64,000 nucleotides of DNA from an uncultured Acidobacteriia bacterium (GCA_903828455.1 CAIKMJ010000077.1:1-64000), one strand, 5' to 3'; shown: positions 54,521 through 63,202, numbered from the stretch's first letter. A program made the numbers and translations. Notes: generated from the letters alone by a model not told the origin.

Positions 54521-56284
54521 GTGCCTACGCTACTGCCATCGCGGAAGTTCTCCAGCGCCGTCTCGCCTCGTCCGTTGTGGGTCGGTTACTCATTTGCGCT
54601 GAGCGCCAGCGCGCTCGGGATGGTGGCGGAACTTTACTTCCAGCGCTTCACCGGCCAGCAGATTCCATTCCTGTTCGGATTTGCCGCTGTGATCGCCAGT
54701 GCCGCGTGGGCAGGCCCCGGCCCCGGTCTGGCGGCCATCCTCGTCACGCTCGTTTGGGCGTCCATCTTCGAAACCCAGCCGGGCGGCTTCGGCAGCGTCG
54801 ATCTGCTGGTCCGCTCGTTCCTGTTCACCGCCGAAGCCCTGCTGCTCTGCTACGGCAGCGCGCGCATCTGGCGCTTCACGCGCGAGGCGGCCGAAAGCGA
54901 GTCGTGGCACCGGCAGCTTGTCGAGACGGCGGGCGAAGGCATCTGGATCCGTGACGCCGCCGGCACAGTGGTCTGGGCAAATCAGCGCATGGCCGATCTG
55001 CTGGGGCTGCCGATTGACAAGCTGACAGGCCGCACCGCGGAGGACTTCTTCTTTCCCGCCGACGTCGCGGTCGAGCGCATGCGCCAGGAGGGACTGCGGC
55101 CCGGGATTCGCGGGCAGTTCGATCGCCGTCTGCGCCGCTCCGATGGTGCCGAAATCTGGGTGGTGGCCTCCTGCAACCGCACCGCGTCAGGGCCGGACGA
55201 CGCGGGCACCGTGCTGGACATGATGACGGATATCACCGAACGCCGCCGTGCCGAAGCCGAACTGCGCCGTTCCGAACAGCGCTTCCGCGATCTGTTCGAC
55301 GGCGTGCTGGAGGGCGTCTACCAAAGCCTGCCGGATGGCCGAATCGTGGCCGCCAACGCCATGCTGCTCGATATGCTCGGGCTCGGCAGCCAGGCGGAGC
55401 TGAACGCCATCCACGCGGCGGGCGGACTGTACGCCGATCCCGTCAGGCGTCAGGAACTGCTCGAACGACTGGCGAATGGAGGGCTGCTCCAGCACGTGGA
55501 ATGTGAGATCCGGCGGCCGGATGGGCGCATCATCACGGTGCTCGAAAATGCCCGTGCGGTGCGCGGCGAGGCCAATGAGGTCCTCTACTACGAAGGCACG
55601 CTCGTCGACATCACGGATCGCAAGCGGATGGAGGAGCAACTCCGCCAGGCGCAGAAGACCGAAGCCGCGGGAAGGCTCGCCGGCGGCGTGGCGCACGATT
55701 TCAGCCGCATCCTGACGGAAATCGGGGAGCACGCGCGGGTTGCGGTGAGCGCGCTGACGCCTTCGCATCCGGCGCACGAGAGTTGCGTGAAAGTGGTGGA
55801 GGCGACCGAAAGCGCGATGGCGCTGACACGGCAGTTGCTTTCGTTCAGCCGCCAGTCGGTGCCGGAAGCCGCGGCGGACGCGAACCGGCCCGTGATCAAT
55901 CCCGAAGCTCCCGGCGACCGCGGCACGATCCTGCTGGTGGAAGACGATCCGCTGGTGCGCGAACTGACCCGGGACATGCTCGAGCGCCAGGGCTATCGTG
56001 CGATCCTTGCCGCCGACGCCGGGGAAGCCGAGCGCGTCGGCGAGAAGCTGGCGCACCTCGACCTGCTCATCACCGACGCGGTGATGCGCGGGACGAGCGG
56101 TCCGGAACTGGCACGGCGCTTGCGCCAGACGAGGCCTGAGCTGCGCGTCCTGTATGTCGCCGGCTACGCGGAACCGGCGCTGCGCCACGAAGACACCGCT
56201 GTCCCGGGCACGGCGCAGATCGAGAAGCCGTTCTCGGCGGACGCGCTGGAGCGCCGGATTCGTCAGATGCTGGACAAGGCCTGA
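54521..56284 (+). CDS. Membrane PAS-HisKA-receiver protein lacking the kinase ATPase domain
   Basis: A 587-residue sensor-like protein. The N-terminus has about four helices (about 18-115, DUF4118/MASE-like), then two PAS domains (about 125-245 and 250-365), a HisKA-like helix with phosphoacceptor His392 in GGVAHDFSRIL, and then directly a receiver domain (about 465-585; D519 in LLITDAVM). The HATPase_c domain that should lie between is missing; only about 70 residues separate His392 from the receiver, and no N, G1 or G2 box is seen. It cannot phosphorylate itself in the usual way. GTG start with GGAG upstream. It may depend on another kinase. Confidence 0.85.
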   Translation: MPTLLPSRKFSSAVSPRPLWVGYSFALSASALGMVAELYFQRFTGQQIPFLFGFAAVIASAAWAGPGPGLAAILVTLVWASIFETQPGGFGSVDLLVRSFLFTAEALLLCYGSARIWRFTREAAESESWHRQLVETAGEGIWIRDAAGTVVWANQRMADLLGLPIDKLTGRTAEDFFFPADVAVERMRQEGLRPGIRGQFDRRLRRSDGAEIWVVASCNRTASGPDDAGTVLDMMTDITERRRAEAELRRSEQRFRDLFDGVLEGVYQSLPDGRIVAANAMLLDMLGLGSQAELNAIHAAGGLYADPVRRQELLERLANGGLLQHVECEIRRPDGRIITVLENARAVRGEANEVLYYEGTLVDITDRKRMEEQLRQAQKTEAAGRLAGGVAHDFSRILTEIGEHARVAVSALTPSHPAHESCVKVVEATESAMALTRQLLSFSRQSVPEAAADANRPVINPEAPGDRGTILLVEDDPLVRELTRDMLERQGYRAILAADAGEAERVGEKLAHLDLLITDAVMRGTSGPELARRLRQTRPELRVLYVAGYAEPALRHEDTAVPGTAQIEKPFSADALERRIRQMLDKA

Positions 56285-56304
56285 TTCGCCGTCGCGCGGT
56301 CATA

Positions 56305-56334
56305 ATAGAGGGCAGCGATATAGAGAGCAGCGAT
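56305..56334 (+). repeat. 15-bp duplication at a start codon
   Basis: ATAGAGGGCAGCGAT (56305-56319) is followed by ATAGAGAGCAGCGAT (56320-56334); the last two bases belong to the ATG at 56333. The duplication changes the sequence just upstream of the start. Confidence 0.9.
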
Positions 56335-57916
56335 GGGCAAATCCGAGGGCAGCGGCACAGACCGGCGACGATTCCTGCGAAGCACGGCGGCGGGAGCCTT
56401 CGGGCTCGCCGCGGGAACTCAGCCCGCCGCTGCCCGCGCCACGGTTGCGGCCGGATTGCCGTCCTCGGCGCGTGTCGCAAAAGATTCCGCCGCCGGTTTG
56501 ATGGCTGACGTTGCCGGTTCGCTGGGGATTGAATGCCTGGCGGGCGGGCCGGGCATGGAGTTCAGCGAAGAGTCGGCGGTTTCGTTCGCGCATGGTTATG
56601 CCGCGGTGCAAGGTGTGCCGATGATGGTGCTGGCCGAAGGGGAGGCCGGCATCCTGCGCGCGGCGCCCGCTCTGCGCCGCGCACTGGAAGACCGCGCGCC
56701 GGTATTGATGGTGGCGGCGATGGAATCGCAGCAAGCGCAGCTCGATCTCGACGGGCTGATGCGCAGCGTCACGAAGTGGGACGCGCGGGCGGCTACCGCC
56801 GGCGACTTCGTGCACGCGGCGGCGCGGGCTTACTCGGTTGCGATGACAGCGCCTCGCGGGCCGGTACTCATCGCAGCAACCTTCGATGCGTCGGCAGGCA
56901 CGGATGAGAAGCTGCCGGTGCCTGTGGTGCCGGCGCCGCGCATCGGCGAAGCGGCGGCCGTGACGGAAGCGGCCCGCATGCTGGTGGATGCCGAGCGGCC
57001 GTTGATTCTCGCGGGGCATCATGCGCGCGCGCAGAATGCAATCGATTTGCTGGCGGAACTTGCCGAAGCGCTGCAGGCGCCGGTGGAAAGTCGCGGCAGG
57101 CTGAACTTTCCCGGCCGCCACCGACTCGCCGGAAACGGCGGGCCGGGTTATGTGCCGGATGTGGTGCTGTGTCTCGAAGCAGACCATGCGCAAACGGGGG
57201 CCGGCATCATCCGCATCGCTTCGTCATCGCGCGGGAATGACGACGGAGCGTTCGCCATAGCGGCCGACGCGGCAGCCGCGATGCCGCATCTGATCGAAGC
57301 CGTGAAGCAGTGCGTCACCGCCGGTCGGGCCCGTGTAATGGATGCACGCGGAGTCCGGCTCGCTGCCGCGCACCGGAGCATTCGCGATCAGAATGTCGCG
57401 CTCGCCCGCGACGCGTGGGAGGCCGGTACGGTCAATGCGGCGCGCATCGCCGCGGAATTGTGGATGCTGCTCGAAGGCGAAGACTGGTCGCTGGTGTCTC
57501 CGCAAGGCTCAGTCGAAAACTGGCCGAGCCGCCTGTGGGATATGAAGACGCCGTACAACGCTCCGGTCGCAGTCGCGGCGGAGGGAAGCGGGTTATTCGT
57601 TTCGACGGGAGCGGCGATGGCGAACCGGAAGCACGGGCGCGTTTCGCTCGGCATCCATACGGAGCAGGAATTTCTCGCCGCGCCGCGCGCGCTGGAGACG
57701 GCGGCGCGATACCGCATTCCGCTCCTGACGATCGTGCAGAGCGAGGGGACGGCGACGGTTGATTGCGCGCGGATCGCGACAGGCTTCGGCGTTGCGGCCG
57801 AGGGGCCGATTGCCGAGGCGCGCGGCCTGGCGGCAGCGTTCCGCCGCGGCGTCGAACGGGCGAAGAAAGGCGAGCCGGCGCTGCTTCACGTGGTCCGCGC
57901 GAGCATGCCGTCGTGA
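56333..57916 (+). CDS. Tat-exported, ThDP-enzyme-like protein with degenerate cofactor site
   Basis: A 527-residue protein with a twin-arginine signal (DRRRFLRSTAAGAFGLAAG, residues 10-28), then the three-domain outline of acetolactate-synthase-type ThDP enzymes: PYR-like (about 55-180, with FSEESAVSFAHGYAAVQG), a central domain (about 205-350) and a PP-like domain (about 420-525). The ThDP/Mg motif GDG...N reads SLGIHTEQEFLAA with VQSEG where the Asn should be, so the magnesium ligands are missing. Export of a ThDP enzyme is unusual. It may be a binding protein derived from an enzyme. The stop overlaps the start of the phosphopantetheinyl transferase gene. Confidence 0.75.
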   Translation: MGKSEGSGTDRRRFLRSTAAGAFGLAAGTQPAAARATVAAGLPSSARVAKDSAAGLMADVAGSLGIECLAGGPGMEFSEESAVSFAHGYAAVQGVPMMVLAEGEAGILRAAPALRRALEDRAPVLMVAAMESQQAQLDLDGLMRSVTKWDARAATAGDFVHAAARAYSVAMTAPRGPVLIAATFDASAGTDEKLPVPVVPAPRIGEAAAVTEAARMLVDAERPLILAGHHARAQNAIDLLAELAEALQAPVESRGRLNFPGRHRLAGNGGPGYVPDVVLCLEADHAQTGAGIIRIASSSRGNDDGAFAIAADAAAAMPHLIEAVKQCVTAGRARVMDARGVRLAAAHRSIRDQNVALARDAWEAGTVNAARIAAELWMLLEGEDWSLVSPQGSVENWPSRLWDMKTPYNAPVAVAAEGSGLFVSTGAAMANRKHGRVSLGIHTEQEFLAAPRALETAARYRIPLLTIVQSEGTATVDCARIATGFGVAAEGPIAEARGLAAAFRRGVERAKKGEPALLHVVRASMPS

Positions 57917-58485
57917 CGACCCATCCGGTCGATATCTGGAAGGTTGCACTGAGCGACGCGATGCGGCTTGTCCTCTCCGCGGAAGAAGCGGAACGGGCTG
58001 CGCGTTTCCGTTTCCCGAAGGACCGCGAGCGATGGAGCCGGGCGCGGTCGGCGCTGCGCATGGTACTGGCGAAGTACGCGCGGGTGCAGCCGGCTGAACT
58101 GCGCTTTGCGATCGGTCCGCACGGCAAGCCGGCACTGGTGGAAGCGGCGGGCATCGAATTCAATCTGTCGCACGCGCGCGATTACGCGCTGGTGGCAGTG
58201 AGCCGCAACGTTCCCGTGGGCGTGGACATTCAGGACATTCGGCCGGGGACCGACATGGCGCTGCTGCTGCGCCGGCTTGGCGAATCGGGCGATGGCGGGA
58301 CAGCGGAACTCTACGCGCGCTGGGCACGACGCGAGGCCCGCTCCAAGGCCGCGGGCGGCGCGCTGTTCGACCCGCTTCCGCCCGACATCCGCGCGGTCGA
58401 TCTGCCTGCGCCCGAAGGCTATGCGGCAGCGGTGGCCTTGTGCGGCTTCGAGCCGTGCCCGGCGCGGTTCGAGCTGAGCGCGTGA
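57913..58485 (+). CDS. 4'-phosphopantetheinyl transferase-like protein
   Basis: Sfp/HetI-like enzyme that would transfer phosphopantetheine from CoA to a carrier protein. In 190 residues it shows EFNLSHARDYALVAV, the metal motif VPVGVDIQDI, and WARREARSKAAG, matching the WxxKEAxxKxxG signature with Arg for the first Lys. It is shorter than Sfp. The GTG at 57913 overlaps the stop of the ThDP-like gene by 4 bases (GTGA), so the two are co-translated. The carrier substrate is not in the window. The longer upstream open frame is read-through. Confidence 0.85.
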   Translation: MTTHPVDIWKVALSDAMRLVLSAEEAERAARFRFPKDRERWSRARSALRMVLAKYARVQPAELRFAIGPHGKPALVEAAGIEFNLSHARDYALVAVSRNVPVGVDIQDIRPGTDMALLLRRLGESGDGGTAELYARWARREARSKAAGGALFDPLPPDIRAVDLPAPEGYAAAVALCGFEPCPARFELSA

Positions 58486-58494
58486 AACGGTAAA

Positions 58495-58522
58495 GGCCGG
58501 ACTGCGGTGAAGCAGCCCGGCC
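58495..58522. terminator. Hairpin between convergent PPTase and phosphoesterase genes
   Basis: GGCCGG-A-CTGC (58495-58505) pairs with GCAG-C-CCGGCC (58512-58522) with one internal mismatch. No clear T-run follows, but the location between convergent stops fits a shared transcript end. Confidence 0.5.
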
Positions 58523-58547
58523 GGGATTTACAGGCAGGCGCGAAGAA

Positions 58548-59795
58548 CTAGAACGAGAAGCCGAACAGGTCGCTCATCACGTTCACGTTCGTATCGCACG
58601 CGTGGTTCAGGCACGGCAGACCGAGGCCGCCTTCAATCGACTTCAACAGCGAGAAGTGATTGTAAGGCGCCGAGCTCACCACGCCGTGGGTGCCGTAATT
58701 GGTGTCCACGATCGCGAGCACTTTGTTGACGGTCGGCGAGACGCTGTAATCGTCTTCATCCCACACCGCGACGATGGCGTTGCTGCCCTGCTTCCATGCC
58801 GGCGACTGCTTGATGGCCATGACGATGCGCTTCAGCGCGATGTCGCCGCGCTGCATCAGCGCCGGGTTGAGGCCGGCCTGCGTGCCGTTGTCATTCGGGT
58901 CGTAGTTGCAGAACGGGCCGGCGTTGCCGCGGCCGTGCTGATCGTTGCACTGGTTGGGAGCGATGAACGAGTAGGCGGGCACGGTGCCGGCGCGAAGGTC
59001 GGCAAACAGGCCGTTGGAGCCTTCGAAGTCCACGGTGTTGGTCAGATCGCTGCCCGGTTCATAACCTTCCTGAATGCTGCGGAAGTAGACGAACGGGTTG
59101 TGCTTGGCGGCGTAGAGATACACGATGCCGGCCTGCGAGAGCGGCGGAGTCAGCGCCGGGGTGATGAGGGCGAAGTTCGTGTTGTTGTTGTAGAAGCCGT
59201 CGCTGTAGTTGACCAGATCGGCGCCCTGCGGTCCGAGGCTCTCCTGGTAGCTCTTCCAGGAGCGGCCGCTTTCGGCGAGCTGATCGGCGATGGTCTTGCC
59301 GGATGTGTTCGGCGCGCCGGCGATGGACTGCGTGCCGTCGATGTTGTTCACGCCCGGGGCGCCCGAGGCTTCGTTGGTCGTGTCGATCGCCGTGGTGGCG
59401 GCGTCCGTGCCGGTGCCGAAGATGGGGCAGATGGGCGGGGAGGACGGATTATCGGTGGAACGTACGCCGGACGCCAGGTTAGTGGTGCAGTAGGCGTTGT
59501 GCCAGTCCGGATAGTTGTCGCTCTGGATACCGAAGTTGGAGCCGCCGACGATTTCGAGATAGTTGGTCAGGCTGGGATGTGCGATCGCGAAGTAGTTGGT
59601 TGCCGTGTTGGCGAGACTGGTCCACTCATTGGTGAACGGCAGGTTCGGATTGTTCTGCACCTGGCCGATGCCGTGATTCTCCATCATGATGACGAATACA
59701 TGATCGAGGTGCGGCATGCCGGCCGGGACGGGGCCTTCGGCGGCGAAGGCTGCCGTGACGCCTAAAATGCTCAGGATTGCGATCTTCAGCTTCAC
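58548..59795 (-). CDS. Secreted phosphoesterase (acid phosphatase/phospholipase C family)
   Basis: A 415-residue protein of the PF04185-type phosphoesterase family with an N-terminal signal peptide (about 1-18). Motifs include IMMENHGIGQV (about 36-46), AHPSLTNYLEIVGGSN, SYSFIAPNQCNDQHG, VAVWDEDDYS and YNHFSLLKSIEGGLGLP, which hold the metal and active-site residues of this family. Likely acts outside the cytoplasm on phosphate esters, which would fit the PhoB-like regulators elsewhere in the window, but no Pho box is evident. GTG start at 59795; ribosome site weak. Codon use resembles neighbours. Confidence 0.85.
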   Translation of the reverse strand: MKLKIAILSILGVTAAFAAEGPVPAGMPHLDHVFVIMMENHGIGQVQNNPNLPFTNEWTSLANTATNYFAIAHPSLTNYLEIVGGSNFGIQSDNYPDWHNAYCTTNLASGVRSTDNPSSPPICPIFGTGTDAATTAIDTTNEASGAPGVNNIDGTQSIAGAPNTSGKTIADQLAESGRSWKSYQESLGPQGADLVNYSDGFYNNNTNFALITPALTPPLSQAGIVYLYAAKHNPFVYFRSIQEGYEPGSDLTNTVDFEGSNGLFADLRAGTVPAYSFIAPNQCNDQHGRGNAGPFCNYDPNDNGTQAGLNPALMQRGDIALKRIVMAIKQSPAWKQGSNAIVAVWDEDDYSVSPTVNKVLAIVDTNYGTHGVVSSAPYNHFSLLKSIEGGLGLPCLNHACDTNVNVMSDLFGFSF

Positions 59796-60006
59796 TGTTT
59801 GGGGATGCTCTCTTTCGGGGAATTTTACGCGCCGCGCGGGGACTGCATGATCACGCCGGCGCGGCGACTCTCGCGAAAGATAGCAGGAGAACGGCTGCTG
59901 TTTCGTTACGAAAACACGAACACGGGATGAAATGAATCCGCGCCGGATGTGCCGCTACCGCTGTCAGTAACAGCCCGGTGAGCGCACCGTGAATTCCGCG
60001 CGACAG

Positions 60007-61329
60007 CTACTTTTCCGGCCGGTAAAAGCTGCCGCCCACCGAGCGCATCACCGCTCCCCACAGAGCCTTGCCCAGTTCCGGCAGTTCTTCCATGTGAACG
60101 GGAATTGCCTGCACGTGCAGCCCCGCCATTTCGTCCTTCGTGCCGGCGCCCCAGGTGACGCGCTCCGGCGGCGAGTTGGGATTGCGCGGATTGGCCGCGG
60201 AGTTGTCGTAGACGAACTCCATCTCGATGCGCGAATCGGCGGGCAGGCGGATGGGCTGCGCGTACTGAAACTGGTCCTGCCAGTTGAAGTCCCAGTCGCG
60301 CAGATTCAGCAGCCACTGTTTTTTTCCGCCCGGCAGGATGGCCCAGCCGCGCATCTCGCGGCACAGCAGATGGGCGTGCGGGATGATGCCGATGGCGTCA
60401 ACGGCGATGGGCGTGGTGAAGTGTTCGCGGACCACGTAATGCGCCTCGCCGGGCGGGATGTCGATGCGCTTCGATGCCACGCCGACGTCGACGACGCGGC
60501 GCACCGGCGGCCGGTCGGTGAAGTAAAGGCCGACCGTCCACTGGTCGCGCTCGGGCCGGCCGTCGGGATGATAGTGAACCTGGGCGACGAGTTTGGAGCG
60601 GGCGGCGAGCGGCACAGCGGCGCCTTCCGGCAGGCGGATCGGTGCCATGCCGGGCGACCAGCCGCCAAGCCCTTCGGTGGGCAACAGGCCGACGCTGCCG
60701 AAGCACGGATAGCGGGGTTCGTGGCGCGACTGTGCGGAATCGGTGAAGAGCAGCGCATGGTGCACGACGCGGCGGTTGGAGGGGCGGAATTCCACGGCGC
60801 GGATGAAGCGGTCGCGCGGCACATCCATGGGGACGATGAAGCATTCGTAGAGGTCGCCGCCGTCGGCCGGGACATCGAAGGATTCGGGAAGCTGGACGAC
60901 GAGATCGGGCGTGCCGAGTTGCCAGTCGTCGGGGAAGGCGGGCGCTTTGGGGAGCAGTGCGGGATTGCCCTGCGGCGCGCCGGCGGCGGCCCAGCGCCGG
61001 AGGGTCTGGATTTCGGCATCGCTCAGACGCCGTGAGCCGGCGAAGTGGTTGTAGCCCTCGACCGGCTTCCAGGGCGGCATGCGGCGGGAGGCGGTGACGT
61101 CGGCAATCAGGCGCGCGCGCTTCCTCGCGTCCTCGTAAGTGAGGAGAGGGAAGGGCGCGACTTCGCCTTCGTGGTGGCAGGTGGCGCAGCGGCGATAGAG
61201 GATCGGCGCCACGTCCTTCGTGAAGACGGGCGTCAGGACAGGCGGTGGCGTCAGGACAGGCGGCGGCGCGGAAGTCGATCCGGGAATCGCGCCGGGGATT
61301 GCGGCGGCGGCCAGCAGCAGCGCGAGCAT
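60007..61329 (-). CDS. Cytochrome c-copper type II monooxygenase-like fusion
   Basis: An exported 440-residue protein joining a small c-type haem domain (CATCH, Cys48-Cys51-His52, in VAPILYRRCATCHHEGEVAPF-type context) to a peptidylglycine-hydroxylating-monooxygenase-like fold. Copper ligands are visible: HH at 190-191, HYH at 252-254, HAH at 318-320 and a Met in GTKDEM. Such fusions are common in planctomycetes and acidobacteria, with unknown substrates. A signal peptide is followed by a Pro-rich duplicated linker (PPPVLTPPPVLTP). Not in an operon; its 3' neighbour is the phosphoesterase gene, about 210 bases away. Confidence 0.85.
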   Translation of the reverse strand: MLALLLAAAAIPGAIPGSTSAPPPVLTPPPVLTPVFTKDVAPILYRRCATCHHEGEVAPFPLLTYEDARKRARLIADVTASRRMPPWKPVEGYNHFAGSRRLSDAEIQTLRRWAAAGAPQGNPALLPKAPAFPDDWQLGTPDLVVQLPESFDVPADGGDLYECFIVPMDVPRDRFIRAVEFRPSNRRVVHHALLFTDSAQSRHEPRYPCFGSVGLLPTEGLGGWSPGMAPIRLPEGAAVPLAARSKLVAQVHYHPDGRPERDQWTVGLYFTDRPPVRRVVDVGVASKRIDIPPGEAHYVVREHFTTPIAVDAIGIIPHAHLLCREMRGWAILPGGKKQWLLNLRDWDFNWQDQFQYAQPIRLPADSRIEMEFVYDNSAANPRNPNSPPERVTWGAGTKDEMAGLHVQAIPVHMEELPELGKALWGAVMRSVGGSFYRPEK

Positions 61330-61404
61330 TCCACTTCATCGTAGACCCGCCGGGCCCGCCCGTCGATGGGGCGCCGCTGCGGGAACCAGGTTTCAAGCCC
61401 GGGT

Positions 61405-62310
61405 TCAGCGCGAAGTTCTGCGCCCGCGCCGTGCCCCGGCAACGGCGCCAACGGTCAGGCCGATTCCGGCCAGCGCGAAGGTCGCCGGCTCCGGGGTCGA
61501 ACCGTTTACGGCGGCACCGGCGCCGCTGACGGTCAGGCTGGCGCCGCCATCCAGTATCTGCGCGGCCGCGTCCAGTTGCGCGCCCTGCGTGAAGTGCACT
61601 GATCCGGGTGCGAGCGAGGCGACCGAGGTGGTGTAGATGTAGTTCGTCCCGCGCCCGTACTGGAATAGCTCCAGTTCGCCGTTGACCAGCGCCGAGCCGG
61701 CCACGCCGGCGACGCCCGTGCTGCCGAGGTCGATGGCGATCCCGGTCACCGGGCTTATCTCGTATAGCTCGTCGTTCTGCCCGCCGCGTCCCGCCGTATA
61801 GAAGAGTTCGGTGGCGGTGGCCGAAAGACTGGTGTCGTACGCTCCGTTGGCGGGCGCGATGCCGGTGGGCCCGATTTCGGTCGCCGCGCCGGTCGCCGAA
61901 TTGATCGAGTACAGGTTCGACGACTGATCGATTTCGTAAAGCCCGCTGCCGGTACCGGCAAACGCCGCCGCCGACAGGTTCCTGCGTGTGCTTCCCACGA
62001 GGCTCGCCGTGCCGGTCAGGGGATCGACGCTGAACAGGTTGTTGCCGAAGTCCTCCAGATAGTACAGCCCGTTGAGCGCGGCGATGCCGGCCGCGGCGGA
62101 CGAAATCGGCAGATTCGAGATCTGCGTGTAGGCGCCGGTGACGTCGTTCAGCACGCCGAACCGGTGGTCGTAGAAATCCACGCCCAGCAGGTTGCCGAAC
62201 AACGCCGGCGCGGATGCGGCCACGAGGGCGACGACGGCTGTGCGTACAAATATTCCGCGGGATGCACTGGACACGCCGCGGCGGTGCCATTGCCGAAAAT
62301 CTGATGTCAT
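61405..62310 (-). CDS. PEP-CTERM-anchored secreted protein
   Basis: A 301-residue exported protein with a beta-propeller-like repeat pattern: short units such as GNNLFSVDPLTGTASLV and SNLYSINSATGAATEIG. It ends with STPEPATFALAGIGLTVGAVAG followed by RRGRR, a clear PEP-CTERM sorting signal processed by an exosortase. The signal peptide is preceded by a basic N-terminus; a GTG at 62274 (MSSASRGIF) is an alternative start. The function is unknown; such proteins often join extracellular matrix. Exosortase genes are not in the window. Confidence 0.85.
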   Translation of the reverse strand: MTSDFRQWHRRGVSSASRGIFVRTAVVALVAASAPALFGNLLGVDFYDHRFGVLNDVTGAYTQISNLPISSAAAGIAALNGLYYLEDFGNNLFSVDPLTGTASLVGSTRRNLSAAAFAGTGSGLYEIDQSSNLYSINSATGAATEIGPTGIAPANGAYDTSLSATATELFYTAGRGGQNDELYEISPVTGIAIDLGSTGVAGVAGSALVNGELELFQYGRGTNYIYTTSVASLAPGSVHFTQGAQLDAAAQILDGGASLTVSGAGAAVNGSTPEPATFALAGIGLTVGAVAGARRGRRTSR

Positions 62311-62614
62311 GTGCGGAACTGATCGGCGGATACACGCCGGAACTTTAGCCCGGCGCCGCGCACCCGGTTCAGCGGTTCGAAAGAAATCGTACGCGCCGAA
62401 TCAATTACATACGGCGATTACCCGCTTGTTGCGCCGGTTTCGCGTGCTAGCTTCTGGCCAGGGAGCCACGCCGTCACCATCGTGGCAGCCGCGCGGGACT
62501 TGTTCCCGCCGGCCCGGGCGCAGCGGCGCGCCGTATGTGCCGTCGTTGTGCCGGTTCCCGAATCCCGCGTGCGCCGGGAGCGCGCCGGCATCGCTGAATC
62601 AGGAGGAAAATCGC
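62311..62614. other. 304-base divergent promoter region
   Basis: The interval lies between the divergent PEP-CTERM and 195-residue secreted protein genes. Apart from the strong AGGAGG ribosome site (62601-62606) of the plus-strand gene I see no repeat, RNA or operator that I can name; promoters for both directions must lie here. Confidence 0.5.
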
Positions 62615-63202
62615 ATGAAGCTCGTTGTTTTGAATCTGGCAGGCTTATGGCTCGCCGCGGCGCTCAGCGCCCAGACCGTTACCGTCACCGTGTCCAGCCA
62701 GGGCAATCAGGTGATCACCGAAACCACCGGATCTTCGCCCCAGGGTGCAACGCTGGCGCGCGTGGACGTCTGTTCAGACGGAGACACCGATACCAACATC
62801 AGCACCTCGCGCATCTCCGCCGCACTGACGGTGGCGGAAGGATATTCGATTTACGGCTCCGACGTGGTGGACGCCGTGCTGACCGTGCTGCAGCAGCGCG
62901 ACGTATTCACCCGCGCCCAGAAGATCGTGGCCGCCGGAGCCGGCACCGCGACGCTGATCACGGCGCTCTTCAAGACGCTCAGCCCGACCGCGATTGCCGT
63001 GCTGCAGGCGGCGCCGGCCATCGCCAGTGCCGTATTGCCGGCGGTGGTGGATGCGCGCGATCTGGCGGCGGTGAGCAAGAAGATCCTCGCCGACAACTCA
63101 ACGCTGGCGCTGGGCAAAAAGGGCAGCGGCAACGATTGCCATACGGGCCTGGTCGTTGCCATGACAAGTTCCGTGAAGATCGATCACATCGCCGTACAGT
63201 GA
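62615..63202 (+). CDS. Secreted protein of unknown function
   Basis: A 195-residue protein with a signal peptide (about 1-20, ending ALSAQ). The mature part begins with a Thr/Val-rich strand segment (TVTVTVSSQGNQVITETTG), then a long Ala/Leu/Val-rich region (about 75-150) that could form helices or membrane-active segments, and ends KIDHIAVQ. Two Cys (VDVCSD and GNDCHTG) could pair. I recognise no family. AGGAGG precedes the ATG by eight bases, so it is well translated; the open frame upstream of 62615 is read-through. Confidence 0.7.
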   Translation: MKLVVLNLAGLWLAAALSAQTVTVTVSSQGNQVITETTGSSPQGATLARVDVCSDGDTDTNISTSRISAALTVAEGYSIYGSDVVDAVLTVLQQRDVFTRAQKIVAAGAGTATLITALFKTLSPTAIAVLQAAPAIASAVLPAVVDARDLAAVSKKILADNSTLALGKKGSGNDCHTGLVVAMTSSVKIDHIAVQ

